Shown here in pieces: positions 18,157 to 30,185 of a DNA stretch of 64,000 bases (positions are counted from its first letter, which is position 1; each line of letters begins with the position of its first letter). Below the pieces are notes generated by a model. It was not told where the DNA came from. It searched no databases and saw nothing but the letters and a program-made list of their open reading frames with translations. The translations under genes and the position numbers were made by a program. This stretch comes from Cellvibrionales bacterium (lineage in GTDB: Bacteria > Pseudomonadota > Gammaproteobacteria > Pseudomonadales > JAHEIH01), in contig JAHEIH010000026.1 in the NCBI GenBank assembly GCA_024639455.1, forward strand, positions 366,987-430,986, written 5' to 3'.

Positions 18157-21100
18157 ATGAGCGCAGGACTGTATACCGCTGGTGAGTTTAAAGATAACTG
18201 TGGATTTGGCTTGATTGCACACATGCAGGGCGAGCCAAGTCACCGCTTGTTGAGCACAGCGATCGAGGCTCTAACATGCATGACACACCGAGGTGGTATT
18301 GCCGCTGACGGTAAAACTGGTGACGGCTGTGGTCTGCTGATCCAAAGCCCTCAGAGCTTCCTGCGTAGTATCGCCGAAGCCGATCTGGGTCACACCATGG
18401 GCGATCACTTCGCTGTAGGTCAGATCTTTCTTAATAAAGATGCCGATATGGCCGCCAAAGCGCGTGCTGAATTCAAGAAACAAGTCGAAGCACAAGGCTT
18501 GGTCGCTATTGGCTGGCGCAAAGTGCCGGTCGATCCCAGTGTCTGTGGTGAGATCGCGCTAGAAACTCTGCCCGATATCGAACAATTCTTTATCGATGCG
18601 CCCGGCGTAGATCCAGCAGACTTGTCGGCCAAGTTGTTTGTGGTACGTCGACTGACCGAAAAAGCGCTCGAGAGCGACCCTGACTTTTATATCTGTAGCT
18701 TGTCTGAGCGTGTCTTGTCTTACAAAGGCTTGGTCATGCCGGTTGATTTGCCACGCTTCTATTTAGATCTGGCTGACGAGCGCATGGAAACGGCTATCTG
18801 CGTATTCCACCAGCGTTTCTCAACCAACACCAGCCCACGCTGGCCGTTGGCTCAGCCCTTCCGTTTGTTGGCGCACAACGGCGAAATTAATACCATTGAT
18901 GGTAACCGCAATTGGGCCGACGCGCGTTCAAGTAAGTTCGTGTGTGAAAAACTGCCCAACATCAAAGAATTGATGCCCTTGGTTAACCGCACCGGCTCTG
19001 ACTCATCAAGCATGGACAATATGTTGGATGTGCTGTTGACCGGTGGTATGGATCTGTTCCGCGCCCTGCGCATGATGATCCCACCTGCCTGGCAAAACAT
19101 TGAGTCGATGGACTCTGACCTGCGCGCATTCTACGAGTACAACTCGATGCACCTTGAGCCCTGGGATGGCCCAGCTGGCTTGGTGTTGACCGAAGGCCGC
19201 CACGCCGTTTGTATGCTCGATCGCAATGGCTTGCGTCCCGCACGATATGTCATTACTAAAGACGGTTTTATTACGCTGGCCTCTGAAATCGGTGTGTATA
19301 ACTACACCCCCGAAGACGTTGTTAGCAAAGGGCGTATCGGCCCCGGCCAGATGTTGGTCGTGGACACCCAAACCGGTGAGCTGTTGCTGACCGATGATAT
19401 CGATCAACGCCTCAAGTCTTCTAAGCCCTACCGCAAATGGTTGCGTCAGAATACTGTGGTTATCGAAGGCCACTTGGACAGCGACGAGCCCGTTAACCAA
19501 ATTACCGGTGACGACCTCAACGCCTACATGAAAATGTTCAAGGTGTCTTTCGAAGAAGCGGAACAGGTGCTGCGTCCCTTGGGTGAAACAGGCCAAGAAG
19601 CTGTCGGCTCGATGGGTGATGATACGCCTATGGCGGTACTGTCACGCCAGCAACGCTCGCTGTACGACTACTTCCGTCAGAAGTTCGCCCAGGTAACCAA
19701 CCCTCCTATCGATCCACTGCGTGAAGCGATCGTGATGTCGCTGGAAACCTGCATGGGCCCCGAGCTGAACGTCTACGAGGAAACGGCAGAGCACGCCAAC
19801 CGCGTGGTATTGTCATCGCCCGTGTTGTCTGACAGTAAGTTCCAAGCGCTCATGAACCTGGAAAAGCGTGGCTATCCCGCTCTGCCCATCAGTCTGCAAT
19901 ACAACCCCGAGGACAAAAACCTCGAGCAAGCGGTGCGCGATATCGCTGACGCGGCCGAAGCGGCCGTGCGCGCCGGTGCCGTATTTGTGGTACTGACTGA
20001 CCGCGATATCAGCAAAGGCATGCTGCCTGTGCATGCTCTGTTGGCGACCGGTGCTGTGCACCACCGTTTGATTGGCGCTGGCCTGCGGACTGATTCTAAT
20101 ATTGTGGTTGAAACCGCCACCGCGCGCGATTCACACCACATCGCGACGCTGATCGGTTTTGGCGCCAGCTGCGTTTACCCCTACCTGTCATACTCGGTGC
20201 TGAGCGACTTGATTGCCAAAGGCGAATTGTTGGGTGACCCCGACAAATCGCACAAAAACTATCGCAAAGGCATCAACAAGGGTCTGTTGAAGATCATGTC
20301 GAAGATGGGTATTTCAACCATCAGCTCTTACCGCGGCGCCCAGCTGTTTGAAGCGGTGGGTATCGACAGCAACGTGGCTAACCTATGTTTCAAAGGTGTG
20401 GCCGCGCGCATTCAAGGTGCGGGCTTCCCCGAGCTCGAAGCCGACCAAAAGAAACTCGCCAAACTGGCCTTTACCTCGCGCAAAGCGGTTGAGCAGGGCG
20501 GTTTGCTGAAGTACGTCCATGGCAGCGAATACCACGCCTTTAACCCCGACGTAGTGAGTACACTGCAAGAAGCGGTGCAGACTGGCAACCCTGACGCCTA
20601 CCGTCGCTATGCCGAACTGGTGAACACGCGTCCCATCGCCACCCTGCGTGACTTGATGGCGCTGCGTAGCGATGTTACCCCGATCAATGTCGACGAGGTT
20701 GAGCCGCTGCAAAATATCCTGCTGCGCTTCGATTCGGCGGGTATGTCACTGGGAGCCTTGTCTCCTGAAGCGCACGAAGCGTTGGCCGAGGCGATGAACA
20801 GCTTGGGCGGTCGCTCTAACTCAGGTGAGGGCGGTGAAGACCCCGCGCGCTACGGCACTAATCGCGTCTCCAAAATCAAGCAGGTGGCGTCTGGTCGTTT
20901 CGGTGTGACACCGCACTACTTAGTCAACGCTGAAGTATTGCAGATTAAAGTAGCCCAAGGCGCTAAGCCTGGTGAAGGTGGTCAGTTGCCTGGCGGCAAG
21001 GTGAACGATTTGATTGCGCGCCTGCGTTACTCGGTGCCTGGCGTGACCCTGATTTCACCTCCGCCCCACCACGATATCTACTCGATCGAAGATTTGGCGC

Positions 21101-22605
21101 AGTTGATTTTCGATCTGAAACAGGTCAACCCCAGTGCGCTGGTATCGGTAAAACTAGTATCTGAACCCGGTGTCGGCACCATTGCTGCCGGTGTAGCCAA
21201 AGCCTACGCCGACCTGATCACCATTTCTGGTTACGACGGTGGTACTGCGGCAAGTCCGTTGACCTCAATTCGCAACGCGGGTTCTCCGTGGGAGTTGGGC
21301 TTGAGTGAAGCGCAACAAGCGCTGCGCATCAACCACCTGCGTGGCAAAGTGCGCGTACAGGCAGACGGTGGTCTGAAAACCGGCCTAGATGTCATTAAAG
21401 CGGCTATTTTGGGTGCTGAAAGCTTTGGCTTTGGTACCGCGCCAATGGTATCGCTGGGCTGCAAATTCCTGCGTATCTGCCACTTGAACAACTGTGCTAC
21501 CGGTGTGGCAACTCAGGATAAACGCCTGCGCGATGACCACTACATCGGCACCGTGGAAATGGTGAAGCACTTCTTCCTGTTCGTGGCACAAGAAGTACGC
21601 GAGTTGTTGGCCCAATTAGGCGTTCGCTCACTGGAAGAGCTGATCGGTCGCACCGACTTGTTGCAAGTGATTGAAGGTACTACCGACAAGCATGCTAAAT
21701 TGGATCTGAGCCCTATCTTGTCAGATGGCGGTGCGGATCCTCGTCTGCCACGTTTCTGCGAGGCTGAGCGCAACGAACCCTTCGACAAGGGCTTACTGGC
21801 TGAGCGCATGGTGGAAACCACTTTGGCAAGCATCGAAGCCAAAGCTGGCGGCACGTTTGAATTTACCGTCACCAACTGTGACCGCTCGATCGGTGCCCGT
21901 TTGAGCGGTGAGATTGCCAAGCGCTATGGTAACCAAGGTATGGCCGATGTCCCCGTTAACTTGATGCTTAATGGTACGGCAGGGCAGAGCTTCGGTGTGT
22001 GGAACGCCGGTGGTCTGAGCATGTACCTCGAAGGCGATGCCAACGACTACGTCGGTAAAGGCATGGCCGGCGGCAAGCTAGTGATTTACCCGCCCAAGGG
22101 CAGCACCTTTGCCAGCCAAGAGACCGCCATTATCGGCAACACCTGTCTGTACGGTGGTACCGGCGGTAAATTGTTCGCTGCAGGTAGCGCCGGTGAGCGT
22201 TTTGCGGTACGTAACTCGGGCGTTCACGCCGTCGTTGAAGGCGCTGGCGATCACTGTTGTGAATACATGACCGGTGGTCTGGTGACCGTGCTTGGTAAAA
22301 CGGGTTATAACTTCGGTGCAGGTATGACCGGTGGTTTCGCCTACGTGCTGGACTTAGATCGCACCTTCTCAGAGAAGTACAACAACGAGTTGGTGGAAAT
22401 TTCACGCATTACCCAAGAGTCTTACGAGGCACACCGCAACCACTTGCGCAGTGTCATTCAAGAATTTGTCGCTGAGACGGGTAGCGCCTGGGGTCAAACT
22501 ATCCTGGATGAGTTTGAGGATTACATACGCAAGTTCTGGTTGGTTAAGCCTAAAGCCGCCAGCTTGGAAAGCTTGCTGCACAACTTCAAGCGCAGTGCCG
22601 CTTAA
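18157..22605 (+). CDS. gltB: Glutamate synthase (NADPH) large subunit
   Basis: GltB transfers the amide of glutamine to 2-oxoglutarate. From ATG 18157 the product has 1482 residues. Cys15 in [10 protein letters not shown] is the expected N-terminal nucleophile after removal of a 14-residue propeptide (class II glutaminase domain, about 15-420). A central domain and the FMN-binding synthase domain follow (about 800-1190, with [15 protein letters not shown] and [11 protein letters not shown]), then the 3Fe-4S cysteines in [15 protein letters not shown] and a C-terminal beta-helix domain (GXXGXXXG repeats, about 1240-1480). A weak ACGGA precedes the ATG; TTG 18151 is an alternative. Forms an operon with gltD 29 bases downstream. 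Confidence 0.98.
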   Translation: MSAGLYTAGEFKDNCGFGLIAHMQGEPSHRLLSTAIEALTCMTHRGGIAADGKTGDGCGLLIQSPQSFLRSIAEADLGHTMGDHFAVGQIFLNKDADMAAKARAEFKKQVEAQGLVAIGWRKVPVDPSVCGEIALETLPDIEQFFIDAPGVDPADLSAKLFVVRRLTEKALESDPDFYICSLSERVLSYKGLVMPVDLPRFYLDLADERMETAICVFHQRFSTNTSPRWPLAQPFRLLAHNGEINTIDGNRNWADARSSKFVCEKLPNIKELMPLVNRTGSDSSSMDNMLDVLLTGGMDLFRALRMMIPPAWQNIESMDSDLRAFYEYNSMHLEPWDGPAGLVLTEGRHAVCMLDRNGLRPARYVITKDGFITLASEIGVYNYTPEDVVSKGRIGPGQMLVVDTQTGELLLTDDIDQRLKSSKPYRKWLRQNTVVIEGHLDSDEPVNQITGDDLNAYMKMFKVSFEEAEQVLRPLGETGQEAVGSMGDDTPMAVLSRQQRSLYDYFRQKFAQVTNPPIDPLREAIVMSLETCMGPELNVYEETAEHANRVVLSSPVLSDSKFQALMNLEKRGYPALPISLQYNPEDKNLEQAVRDIADAAEAAVRAGAVFVVLTDRDISKGMLPVHALLATGAVHHRLIGAGLRTDSNIVVETATARDSHHIATLIGFGASCVYPYLSYSVLSDLIAKGELLGDPDKSHKNYRKGINKGLLKIMSKMGISTISSYRGAQLFEAVGIDSNVANLCFKGVAARIQGAGFPELEADQKKLAKLAFTSRKAVEQGGLLKYVHGSEYHAFNPDVVSTLQEAVQTGNPDAYRRYAELVNTRPIATLRDLMALRSDVTPINVDEVEPLQNILLRFDSAGMSLGALSPEAHEALAEAMNSLGGRSNSGEGGEDPARYGTNRVSKIKQVASGRFGVTPHYLVNAEVLQIKVAQGAKPGEGGQLPGGKVNDLIARLRYSVPGVTLISPPPHHDIYSIEDLAQLIFDLKQVNPSALVSVKLVSEPGVGTIAAGVAKAYADLITISGYDGGTAASPLTSIRNAGSPWELGLSEAQQALRINHLRGKVRVQADGGLKTGLDVIKAAILGAESFGFGTAPMVSLGCKFLRICHLNNCATGVATQDKRLRDDHYIGTVEMVKHFFLFVAQEVRELLAQLGVRSLEELIGRTDLLQVIEGTTDKHAKLDLSPILSDGGADPRLPRFCEAERNEPFDKGLLAERMVETTLASIEAKAGGTFEFTVTNCDRSIGARLSGEIAKRYGNQGMADVPVNLMLNGTAGQSFGVWNAGGLSMYLEGDANDYVGKGMAGGKLVIYPPKGSTFASQETAIIGNTCLYGGTGGKLFAAGSAGERFAVRNSGVHAVVEGAGDHCCEYMTGGLVTVLGKTGYNFGAGMTGGFAYVLDLDRTFSEKYNNELVEISRITQESYEAHRNHLRSVIQEFVAETGSAWGQTILDEFEDYIRKFWLVKPKAASLESLLHNFKRSAA

Positions 22606-22622
22606 TTGTCTGCCGGGTGTAG

Positions 22623-24053
<1,431 letters not shown>

Positions 24054-24067
24054 CCAGCGTCGAAACC

Positions 24068-24096
24068 AAGAGGTGGCTTGCCACCTCTTTTCTTTT
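24068..24096 (+). terminator. Intrinsic terminator of gltBD
   Basis: Nine-base perfect stem AAGAGGTGG (24068-24076) / CCACCTCTT (24081-24089), CTTG tetraloop, followed by T-rich TTCTTTT. It ends only about a dozen bases before the hemE start, so some read-through may feed hemE or hemE has an internal promoter. Confidence 0.88.
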
Positions 24097-24107
24097 AAGG
24101 ATAAGTA

Positions 24108-25181
24108 ATGAGCGATTTTCCCGCCCTAAAGAATGACCGATTTCTGCGCGCATTGAACCGCGAGTCGGTAGATGTGACTCCCGTGTGGATGATGCGCCAA
24201 GCGGGTCGCTATCTGCCTGAGTATCGTGCTACCCGCGCGGTAGCCGGCGATTTCATGTCTCTGTGCATGAATACTGAGTTGGCGTGTGAGGTGACTCTAC
24301 AGCCACTGGAGCGCTTCCCGCTGGACGCGGCGATTTTATTTTCAGACATCCTGACCATTCCTGATGCGATGGGGCTCGGCCTGTACTTTGAGACGGGCGA
24401 AGGTCCACGCTTCCACAAGCCCGTACGCTCCGCTGCTGAGGTGGAAGCGCTGCAGGTGGTCAATACCGCCAAAGACCTGACCTACGTGACCGACGCCGTT
24501 ACGATGATTCGCCGCGAATTAAACGGTCGCGTCCCCTTGATCGGATTTTCTGGCAGTCCCTGGACATTGGCGACCTACATGGTTGAGGGCGGTTCTAGCA
24601 AAGACTTCCGCCGTGCTAAAGCGATGGCGTTCGACACACCTGAAGTGATGCATATGCTGCTCGACAAGCTAGCTGACAGCGTCATCGATTATTTGAACGC
24701 ACAGATTCGCGCCGGTGCTCAAGCGGTGCAAATTTTTGATACATGGGGCGGTGCATTGAGTCACGCGGCCTATCAAGAGTTTTCATTGGCCTACATGGAA
24801 AAAATTGTTAATGGCTTGATCCGTGAGCACGAGGGTCACAAGATCCCTGTGATCCTTTTTACCAAAAACGGCGGTCAGTGGCTGGAAGCGATTGCAGCGA
24901 CCGGTTGCGATGCGGCGGGTCTGGATTGGACCACCGATATTGGCAACGCGCGCCAGCGTGTGGGCAGCCAGATTGCTCTACAGGGCAATATGGACCCCAC
25001 CATGCTGTATGCCTCGCCTGCCGCCATCCGCGCCGAAGTGGGCCGTATTCTCCAGAGTTTTGGTGACGGCAACGGCCACGTGTTTAACCTGGGTCACGGC
25101 ATCACCCCCGATGTGAAGCCCGAGCATGCCGGTGTTTTCATTGAGTCGGTGCACGAGCTGAGCGCCAAATACCACGCGTAA
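24108..25181 (+). CDS. hemE: Uroporphyrinogen decarboxylase
   Basis: Removes four carboxyl groups from uroporphyrinogen III to form coproporphyrinogen III in haem synthesis; cofactor-free and cytosolic. The 357-residue protein has the signature [19 protein letters not shown] region (about 26-44), the catalytic Asp in [15 protein letters not shown] (about 80-94), [17 protein letters not shown] (about 147-163) and [11 protein letters not shown] near 328. AAGGA six bases before the ATG. The position after gltD is the Pseudomonas order. Confidence 0.98.
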   Translation: MSDFPALKNDRFLRALNRESVDVTPVWMMRQAGRYLPEYRATRAVAGDFMSLCMNTELACEVTLQPLERFPLDAAILFSDILTIPDAMGLGLYFETGEGPRFHKPVRSAAEVEALQVVNTAKDLTYVTDAVTMIRRELNGRVPLIGFSGSPWTLATYMVEGGSSKDFRRAKAMAFDTPEVMHMLLDKLADSVIDYLNAQIRAGAQAVQIFDTWGGALSHAAYQEFSLAYMEKIVNGLIREHEGHKIPVILFTKNGGQWLEAIAATGCDAAGLDWTTDIGNARQRVGSQIALQGNMDPTMLYASPAAIRAEVGRILQSFGDGNGHVFNLGHGITPDVKPEHAGVFIESVHELSAKYHA

Positions 25182-25191
25182 CTTTCACATA

Positions 25192-25218
25192 CCGGCGCTG
25201 TTCTGGCGCCGGCATTTT
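25192..25218 (+). terminator. Probable terminator after hemE
   Basis: Stem CCGGCGC (25192-25198) / GCGCCGG (25206-25212), seven-base loop, then CATTTTCTT. The T tract is short, so termination may be partial. Confidence 0.6.
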
Positions 25219-25337
25219 CTTGCAGTGTTTGTCACAATGTCGCCAAGGCGCTTGAATTAGTCGCTTAACTACGCCTATTCTGTGCGTTTAATTGATAATG
25301 TCTCTGCCATCATAAATACAGCGGAAAGGATAAACCC

Positions 25338-26468
25338 ATGAAAACTCGTGCAGCTGTTGCGCTTGCCCCCGGCAAACCCCTCGAAATTATGGACGTCAAT
25401 CTGGACGGTCCGAAAGCCGGTGAAGTCCTTATTGAGATCAAGGCGACTGGTGTGTGTCACACCGATGAATTTACCCGTTCGGGCGATGATCCAGAGGGTA
25501 TTTTTCCCAGTATCTTGGGCCACGAAGGCGCTGGAGTGGTGGTTGAAGTTGGTGAGGGTGTCACGACGCTAAAGCCCGGTGATCACGTCATCCCCCTTTA
25601 TACCCCCGAATGTCGCCAGTGCCACGCCTGCTTGAGCGGCAAAACCAACCTTTGTACGGCCATTCGTGGTACCCAGGGTCAGGGCCTAATGCCCGATGGT
25701 ACCACCCGTTTCTCAATGTTGGATGGCACCCCTATCTACCACTATATGGGCTGCTCGACATTCGCCAACCACACAGTGATGCCCGAGATCGCCTTGGCTA
25801 AAGTACGTGACGATGCACCCTTCGACAAAATTTGCTACATCGGTTGTGGCGTGACGACGGGTATCGGTGCTGTGATCAATACTGCCGGTGTCGAAATCGG
25901 TTCTACTGCGGCCGTGTTTGGTCTAGGCGGTATTGGCTTGAACGTTATTCAGGGTCTGCGTATGGCGGGTTGCGACAAGATCATCGGCGTCGATTTGAAC
26001 GACAGCAAGGCGGAAATGGCGCAGAAATTCGGCATGACTCACTTCGTTAACCCCTCAAAAATTGACGGTACCGTGACTGAAGCCATCATTGCATTAACCA
26101 AGACCGAGCAAGATCAGTTCGGCGGCGTCGACTACTCATTCGACGCCACAGGTAACGTAAAGGTGATGCGCGATGCGCTAGAATGTTCGCACCGTGGTTG
26201 GGGTGTGTCGGTCATTATCGGTGTGGCTCCCGCCGGCGCTGAAATCAATACTCGCCCCTTCCAATTAGTCACCGGTCGCGTCTGGAAAGGCACTGCCTTC
26301 GGTGGCGCCAAGGGCCGTACCGACGTGCCCAAGTTTGTCGACTGGTACATGGATGGTAAGATCGAGATCGACCCCATGATCACCCACAAGCTGAAGCTAG
26401 AAGACATCAATAAGGCCTTTGACCTCATGCACAGTGGTGACAGTATCCGCGCCGTGGTGGAATACTAA
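25338..26468 (+). CDS. adhC: S-(hydroxymethyl)glutathione dehydrogenase / class III alcohol dehydrogenase
   Basis: Oxidises the spontaneous formaldehyde-glutathione adduct to S-formylglutathione with NAD+. The 376-residue zinc enzyme has catalytic zinc ligands in GVCHTDEF and GHEGAGVV, the structural zinc cysteines in [15 protein letters not shown] (about 94-108), and the Rossmann motif [14 protein letters not shown] (about 194-207) with the NAD-selecting Asp in [12 protein letters not shown]. The KTNLC and class-III-type length distinguish it from short-chain-alcohol enzymes. AAGGA precedes the ATG. The stop shares a base with the fghA start (TAATG), so the two are coupled. No frmR-type repressor gene is adjacent. 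Confidence 0.96.
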   Translation: MKTRAAVALAPGKPLEIMDVNLDGPKAGEVLIEIKATGVCHTDEFTRSGDDPEGIFPSILGHEGAGVVVEVGEGVTTLKPGDHVIPLYTPECRQCHACLSGKTNLCTAIRGTQGQGLMPDGTTRFSMLDGTPIYHYMGCSTFANHTVMPEIALAKVRDDAPFDKICYIGCGVTTGIGAVINTAGVEIGSTAAVFGLGGIGLNVIQGLRMAGCDKIIGVDLNDSKAEMAQKFGMTHFVNPSKIDGTVTEAIIALTKTEQDQFGGVDYSFDATGNVKVMRDALECSHRGWGVSVIIGVAPAGAEINTRPFQLVTGRVWKGTAFGGAKGRTDVPKFVDWYMDGKIEIDPMITHKLKLEDINKAFDLMHSGDSIRAVVEY

Positions 26469-27310
26469 TGGCTATCGAGCAGCTCAGTAACGTGCGTTGT
26501 TTCGGTGGCCAGCAGTTGCGCATTCAACATCGCTCGGCGGTATTGAACTGCGATATGGTTTTTGCCGTTTATTTGCCCTCTATTGCGTCCCAACGCCAGG
26601 TGCCAGTTATCTATTGGCTGTCTGGCTTGACCTGTACCGATGAGAACTTTGTCACTAAGGCAGGGGCGCAGCAGTTCGCAGAAAAGTATGGTGTGGCTAT
26701 CGTAGCGCCGGACACTAGTCCACGCGGCGACGATGTGCCCGACGACGCAGATAAGGCCTATGATTTTGGCTTGGGCGCGGGCTTCTATGTCAACGCCACG
26801 CAGGCGCCGTGGTCACAGCACTATCACATGTATGACTACGTCACCCGTGAATTGCCAGCGCAACTGGCGGACTTGCCGATTGATACCGACCGAGCATCTA
26901 TTATGGGTCACTCAATGGGTGGCCACGGCGCGCTGACCATCGCCTTGAAAAATCCGCAGCAGTATCGCTCGGTGTCGGCGTTTTCGCCTATCTGTAGCCC
27001 AATCAACTGCCCCTGGGGTCAAAAAGCCTTGGGTCATTACTTGGGTGATGATCGTTCAACTTGGGCGCAATACGATAGCTGTGAACTGGTGAAGCAGTCT
27101 ACCGAGCGCCTGCCTGTATTGGTCGATCAGGGCGGTGCTGACGGTTTCTTGGTGGAACAGTTGAAGACGGAGTTGCTGCAAGCGGTGGCGATTGAAGCCA
27201 ACTATCCGATGACGATTAGAGTGCAGGCGGGTTACGACCACAGCTACTATTTCATCGCCAGCTTTATTGAAGAGCACATTCAATTCCACAGTCGCTACCT
27301 CAATAACTAG
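26468..27310 (+). CDS. fghA: S-formylglutathione hydrolase
   Basis: Serine esterase that splits S-formylglutathione into formate and glutathione, completing formaldehyde detoxification begun by adhC. 280 residues, alpha/beta-hydrolase (esterase D) fold: WLSGLTCTDENF (about 57-68), nucleophile elbow MGHSMGGHGALT (Ser near 152), acid in the DQGGADGFL segment (about 218-226) and the catalytic His in YDHSYYF (about 257-263). Immediately coupled to adhC; a GC-rich hairpin (27315-27330) follows five bases after the stop. Confidence 0.96.
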   Translation: MAIEQLSNVRCFGGQQLRIQHRSAVLNCDMVFAVYLPSIASQRQVPVIYWLSGLTCTDENFVTKAGAQQFAEKYGVAIVAPDTSPRGDDVPDDADKAYDFGLGAGFYVNATQAPWSQHYHMYDYVTRELPAQLADLPIDTDRASIMGHSMGGHGALTIALKNPQQYRSVSAFSPICSPINCPWGQKALGHYLGDDRSTWAQYDSCELVKQSTERLPVLVDQGGADGFLVEQLKTELLQAVAIEANYPMTIRVQAGYDHSYYFIASFIEEHIQFHSRYLNN

Positions 27311-27314
27311 CCCT

Positions 27315-27330
27315 CGCCCCGCAAGGGGCG
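27315..27330 (+). terminator. GC-rich hairpin with GCAA tetraloop, abutting a -10 box
   Basis: CGCCCC (27315-27320), loop GCAA, GGGGCG (27325-27330): a 6-bp stem capped by a GNRA tetraloop, immediately followed by TATAATTTGT. The T-run is broken, so it is at best a weak terminator for fghA. It occupies what would be the promoter spacer upstream of the riboswitch. Confidence 0.4.
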
Positions 27331-27336
27331 TATAAT
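27331..27336 (+). promoter_or_regulatory. Predicted -10 box of the thiamine operon
   Basis: A perfect TATAAT lies eight bases before the riboswitch P1 helix, so transcription would start at about 27343, almost exactly at the aptamer 5' end. No good -35 is visible at 16-18 bases upstream (the position falls at the fghA stop codon). Confidence 0.6.
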
Positions 27337-27343
27337 TTGTCCA

Positions 27344-27424
27344 ACCTAAGGGGTGGCAGTCGCCTGAGATGTCCTCGGACAAACCCTTGAACCTGATCCG
27401 GTTAGTACCGGCGGAGGAATAGGT
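27344..27424 (+). ncRNA. TPP riboswitch (THI element)
   Basis: Contains the universally conserved THI-box segments in order: GGGGTG (27350-27355), CTGAGA (27364-27369), ACCCTTGAACCTGAT (27383-27397), the CCGG/CCGG hairpin (27398-27411) and GCGGAGGAA (27411-27419). P1 can form between ACCTA (27344-27348) and TAGGT (27420-27424). Thiamine pyrophosphate binding normally shuts off the downstream gene in proteobacteria, often by hiding the ribosome site. The start codon lies 43 bases after P1; CCGC near 27438 could pair with GCGG of the aptamer as an alternative fold, which is inference. Confidence 0.95.
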
Positions 27425-27467
27425 CGTTCATTTCACCCGCTGGTGCTGTTTCCATTTGCTATATAGG

Positions 27468-29585
27468 ATGAACGCAGTGCCCACACGTATTACCCTCCCC
27501 TTTGTATTGATCGCTATGGTCAGTGCTATTGCTCACGCTAATGATAATGGTGTCGAAGAGATCCTTGTTAAAGGCGATTTTCGCCCCACCGATCTACTCA
27601 ATAGCCCCCTCAGCGTGAGTGTATTTGACGCTGAATCAGCGGCACAGCGCGGCGCTAGCCACTTGGAAGAAATGCTCAACACCTTGCCCAACGTGAATTT
27701 TTCGGCCGGGAGTAACCGTGCACGCTATATCCAAATTCGGGGTATTGGCGAGCGCAGCCAGTTCAAAGAGCCCATTAATCCCTCGGTAGGACTATTGGTC
27801 GACAGTGTCGATATGAGCGGCTTGGGGTCGATGGCGACGCTATTCGATGTGGAGCAAGTGGAGGTGTATCGTGGCCCCCAGGGCACACAGTTTGGCGCCA
27901 ATGCCTTGGCCGGGGTGATCAATTTTCAGAGCGTCGCACCGCTCACCAACGCACCCAGCAAGCTAGCCTTGCAGGCGGGTAACTACGGGACTTATGGTGT
28001 GGCCTTTGCCCACGGTGTTGGCCTTGATAGTGAGGGTCAATGGGGCGCTCGATTAGCCGTACAGCAGCAAGGTAGTGATGGGTATTACCGCAATGACACA
28101 CTGGACCGCAACGACACCAACGGCCGCGATGAACTGACCGGTCGACTGCGCGTGCGCTACCAGCCCGACGACGACACCCTGCTCGATCTCAGCCTATTTA
28201 AGGCCGATATCGACAACGGCTACGACGCCTTTACCCTCGACAACAGCCGTACTACCCTGTCGGATGCCCCCGGTCACGATCGGCAAGACGCTAACGGCGC
28301 GAGCCTGCGCGCTGCCACTACCCTATCTGATAAGGTGGCCTTTGAAGCGACGCTGGCGATTGCCGATAGCGACAGCGAGTATGGCTACGACGAGGATTGG
28401 GCCTACCCTACGTTGGCGGCGGGCACCGATTTCGAGGGTTGGGAGTATTCATCGTTTGACAACTACCTGCGTAACCAGCAAACCCGCAGCGCCGATTGGC
28501 GCTTCTTGTCGACCGATAATGGACGATTGTTTAACGGTCATAGCGATTGGGTGTTGGGTTACTACTACCTTGAGCGCGACCAGGACTTACGCCGTCAGTA
28601 CACCTACCTAGACGGTGATTTCACAAGCGCTTATCGTACCTTTAACCGCGCGCTATACGGTCAGCTCGATTCACACCTGAGTGATACTTTGACGGTCAGC
28701 GTGGGGATGCGTCGCGATAGCTGGACCGCTGATTACATCGACAGTACCGATCTTGTTATCGGTAGTGATCAAAGCCTGTGGGGCGGAAAGCTTGGCGTCC
28801 TCTGGCAAGTGGCGCCCAATAGTTCGCTATTCGCGACCCTTTCTCGCGGATATAAACCCGGTGGTGTCAACACCGATGGATCGCTACCGGCGGCAGAACG
28901 TGACTTTGGTACCGAGACCCTCGACAGTATTGAAGCGGGTTACAAATGGCGCAGCAACGATGGTCGCTTCAATGCTCAAACGGCCTTGTTTCACGCCAAG
29001 CGCAGCGACCAGCAAGTGAAGGGCGCCTTCGTATTGCCGCGTGAGGACGGCAGTACTGAGTTCGTCGATTACATCGAAAACGCCGCCAGTGGCGTTAACC
29101 GCGGACTAGAGGTTGAATTCCAATGGCGCGCCTCTGACGCGCTGGCGCTTGACGGCAGCTTTGCCTACCTCGACGCCACCTTCGACGAATATCTCGCTCC
29201 TGCCACGCAGGCCGACCCACAGGGATTGGATCTGAGTGGCCGCCAGCAGGCGCATGCACCTAAATACCAAGCCTTCCTGCAGGGTGAGTACAGCTTCGCT
29301 AGCCGTTGGGCACTGGTGGTGAGCGCCGAGGCGAAAGAGGCCTTTTACTTCTCGGATCGCCACAATGCTCGCTCTGATGCCTATGTGTTGTGGAATGCAC
29401 AGCTCGCCTACCGCGCCAATAGTTGGACCGCCCGTGTGTGGGGCCGCAACCTCAGCGATAAAGACGTGGCAGTCCGTGGCTTTGGTAGTTTCGGTAACGA
29501 TCCCCGTACCGGTTACGCGGTGGGACAATACGTACAGTATGGAGAACCCCGCGTGCTTGGCGTCAGCCTGGAATGGGAGTGGTAG
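27468..29585 (+). CDS. TonB-dependent receptor, probable thiamine (or thiamine derivative) uptake
   Basis: 705 residues from ATG 27468 (GTG 27477 is also possible and better spaced from AGGA). A signal peptide ends near residue 24 (IAHA), then a TonB-box-like VEEILVKG, a plug domain (about 35-160; YIQIRGIGERSQF, VEVYRGPQGTQFGANALAGVINF) and a 22-strand outer-membrane barrel to the C-terminus, with the TonB-dependent signature GYKPGGVNTDG and terminal aromatic residue (Trp). The family uses proton-motive energy via TonB/ExbBD. Substrate is inferred from the TPP riboswitch directly upstream and from the downstream PnuC-type transporter and thiamine-kinase-like gene; the sequence itself does not prove it. 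Confidence 0.9.
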   Translation: MNAVPTRITLPFVLIAMVSAIAHANDNGVEEILVKGDFRPTDLLNSPLSVSVFDAESAAQRGASHLEEMLNTLPNVNFSAGSNRARYIQIRGIGERSQFKEPINPSVGLLVDSVDMSGLGSMATLFDVEQVEVYRGPQGTQFGANALAGVINFQSVAPLTNAPSKLALQAGNYGTYGVAFAHGVGLDSEGQWGARLAVQQQGSDGYYRNDTLDRNDTNGRDELTGRLRVRYQPDDDTLLDLSLFKADIDNGYDAFTLDNSRTTLSDAPGHDRQDANGASLRAATTLSDKVAFEATLAIADSDSEYGYDEDWAYPTLAAGTDFEGWEYSSFDNYLRNQQTRSADWRFLSTDNGRLFNGHSDWVLGYYYLERDQDLRRQYTYLDGDFTSAYRTFNRALYGQLDSHLSDTLTVSVGMRRDSWTADYIDSTDLVIGSDQSLWGGKLGVLWQVAPNSSLFATLSRGYKPGGVNTDGSLPAAERDFGTETLDSIEAGYKWRSNDGRFNAQTALFHAKRSDQQVKGAFVLPREDGSTEFVDYIENAASGVNRGLEVEFQWRASDALALDGSFAYLDATFDEYLAPATQADPQGLDLSGRQQAHAPKYQAFLQGEYSFASRWALVVSAEAKEAFYFSDRHNARSDAYVLWNAQLAYRANSWTARVWGRNLSDKDVAVRGFGSFGNDPRTGYAVGQYVQYGEPRVLGVSLEWEW

Positions 29586-29594
29586 GAGACCCCC

Positions 29595-30185
29595 TTGGAT
29601 CTGTTAGCCTGGTTGCAGATGAGTTCTTGGCTTGAGCTGCTGGCCATGGTGCTGGCGTTGGCCTATTTGGTGCTCGCCATTTTTCAGAAGCGCGCCTGCT
29701 GGTTCGCAGCCTTCGTCAGCACTGCCATTTACACCGTCATCTTTTGGGATGTCAGCCTGTTGATGGAATCGGCGCTACAGGTGTATTACATGGTGATGGC
29801 GGTATACGGCTGGTGGTACTGGAACACCGGCACTGAGCAAGCGCCTGTGGTGACATGGAAACCCCGTGCACATCTCATGGCGCTAGTGGCGATTACGCTG
29901 TTGACGTTGCTGTCGGGCTATTTGCTTACACGTTATAGCGATGCAGCCTTGCCATACTTGGATGCTTTCACCACCTGGGCGAGTATTGTGGCGACGATCA
30001 TGGTGACGCGCAAAGTATTAGAAAACTGGTTGTATTGGATTGTTATTGATATCGCCTCGATTTATTTATATGTGTCGCGGGAGTTAAATATTACTGCCGT
30101 CTTGTTTGTGCTTTATATCATTTTGGCCTGTGCGGGGTATTGGCAATGGAAACGCCAACTAACGACATCAACCATGTCGCCTTGA
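29595..30185 (+). CDS. pnuT: PnuC-family transporter, probably for thiamine (PnuT type)
   Basis: 196 residues with about seven hydrophobic segments, the layout of PnuC vitamin transporters, which move vitamins by facilitated diffusion and rely on phosphorylation in the cytoplasm for trapping. The aromatic stretch VYGWWYWNTG (about 70-79) matches the PnuC WxxW region. TAGGAG six bases upstream supports the TTG start at 29595. It lies nine bases after the TonB-dependent receptor and overlaps the kinase-like gene by 40 bases. In riboswitch-controlled clusters such proteins are assigned to thiamine rather than nicotinamide riboside; that specificity is inference from context. Confidence 0.86.
   Translation: MDLLAWLQMSSWLELLAMVLALAYLVLAIFQKRACWFAAFVSTAIYTVIFWDVSLLMESALQVYYMVMAVYGWWYWNTGTEQAPVVTWKPRAHLMALVAITLLTLLSGYLLTRYSDAALPYLDAFTTWASIVATIMVTRKVLENWLYWIVIDIASIYLYVSRELNITAVLFVLYIILACAGYWQWKRQLTTSTMSP

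Noticed and set aside
25182-25337. Promoter for adhC (GATAAT about 25296)
   Set aside because: No acceptable -35 at the proper distance; not listed as a feature.
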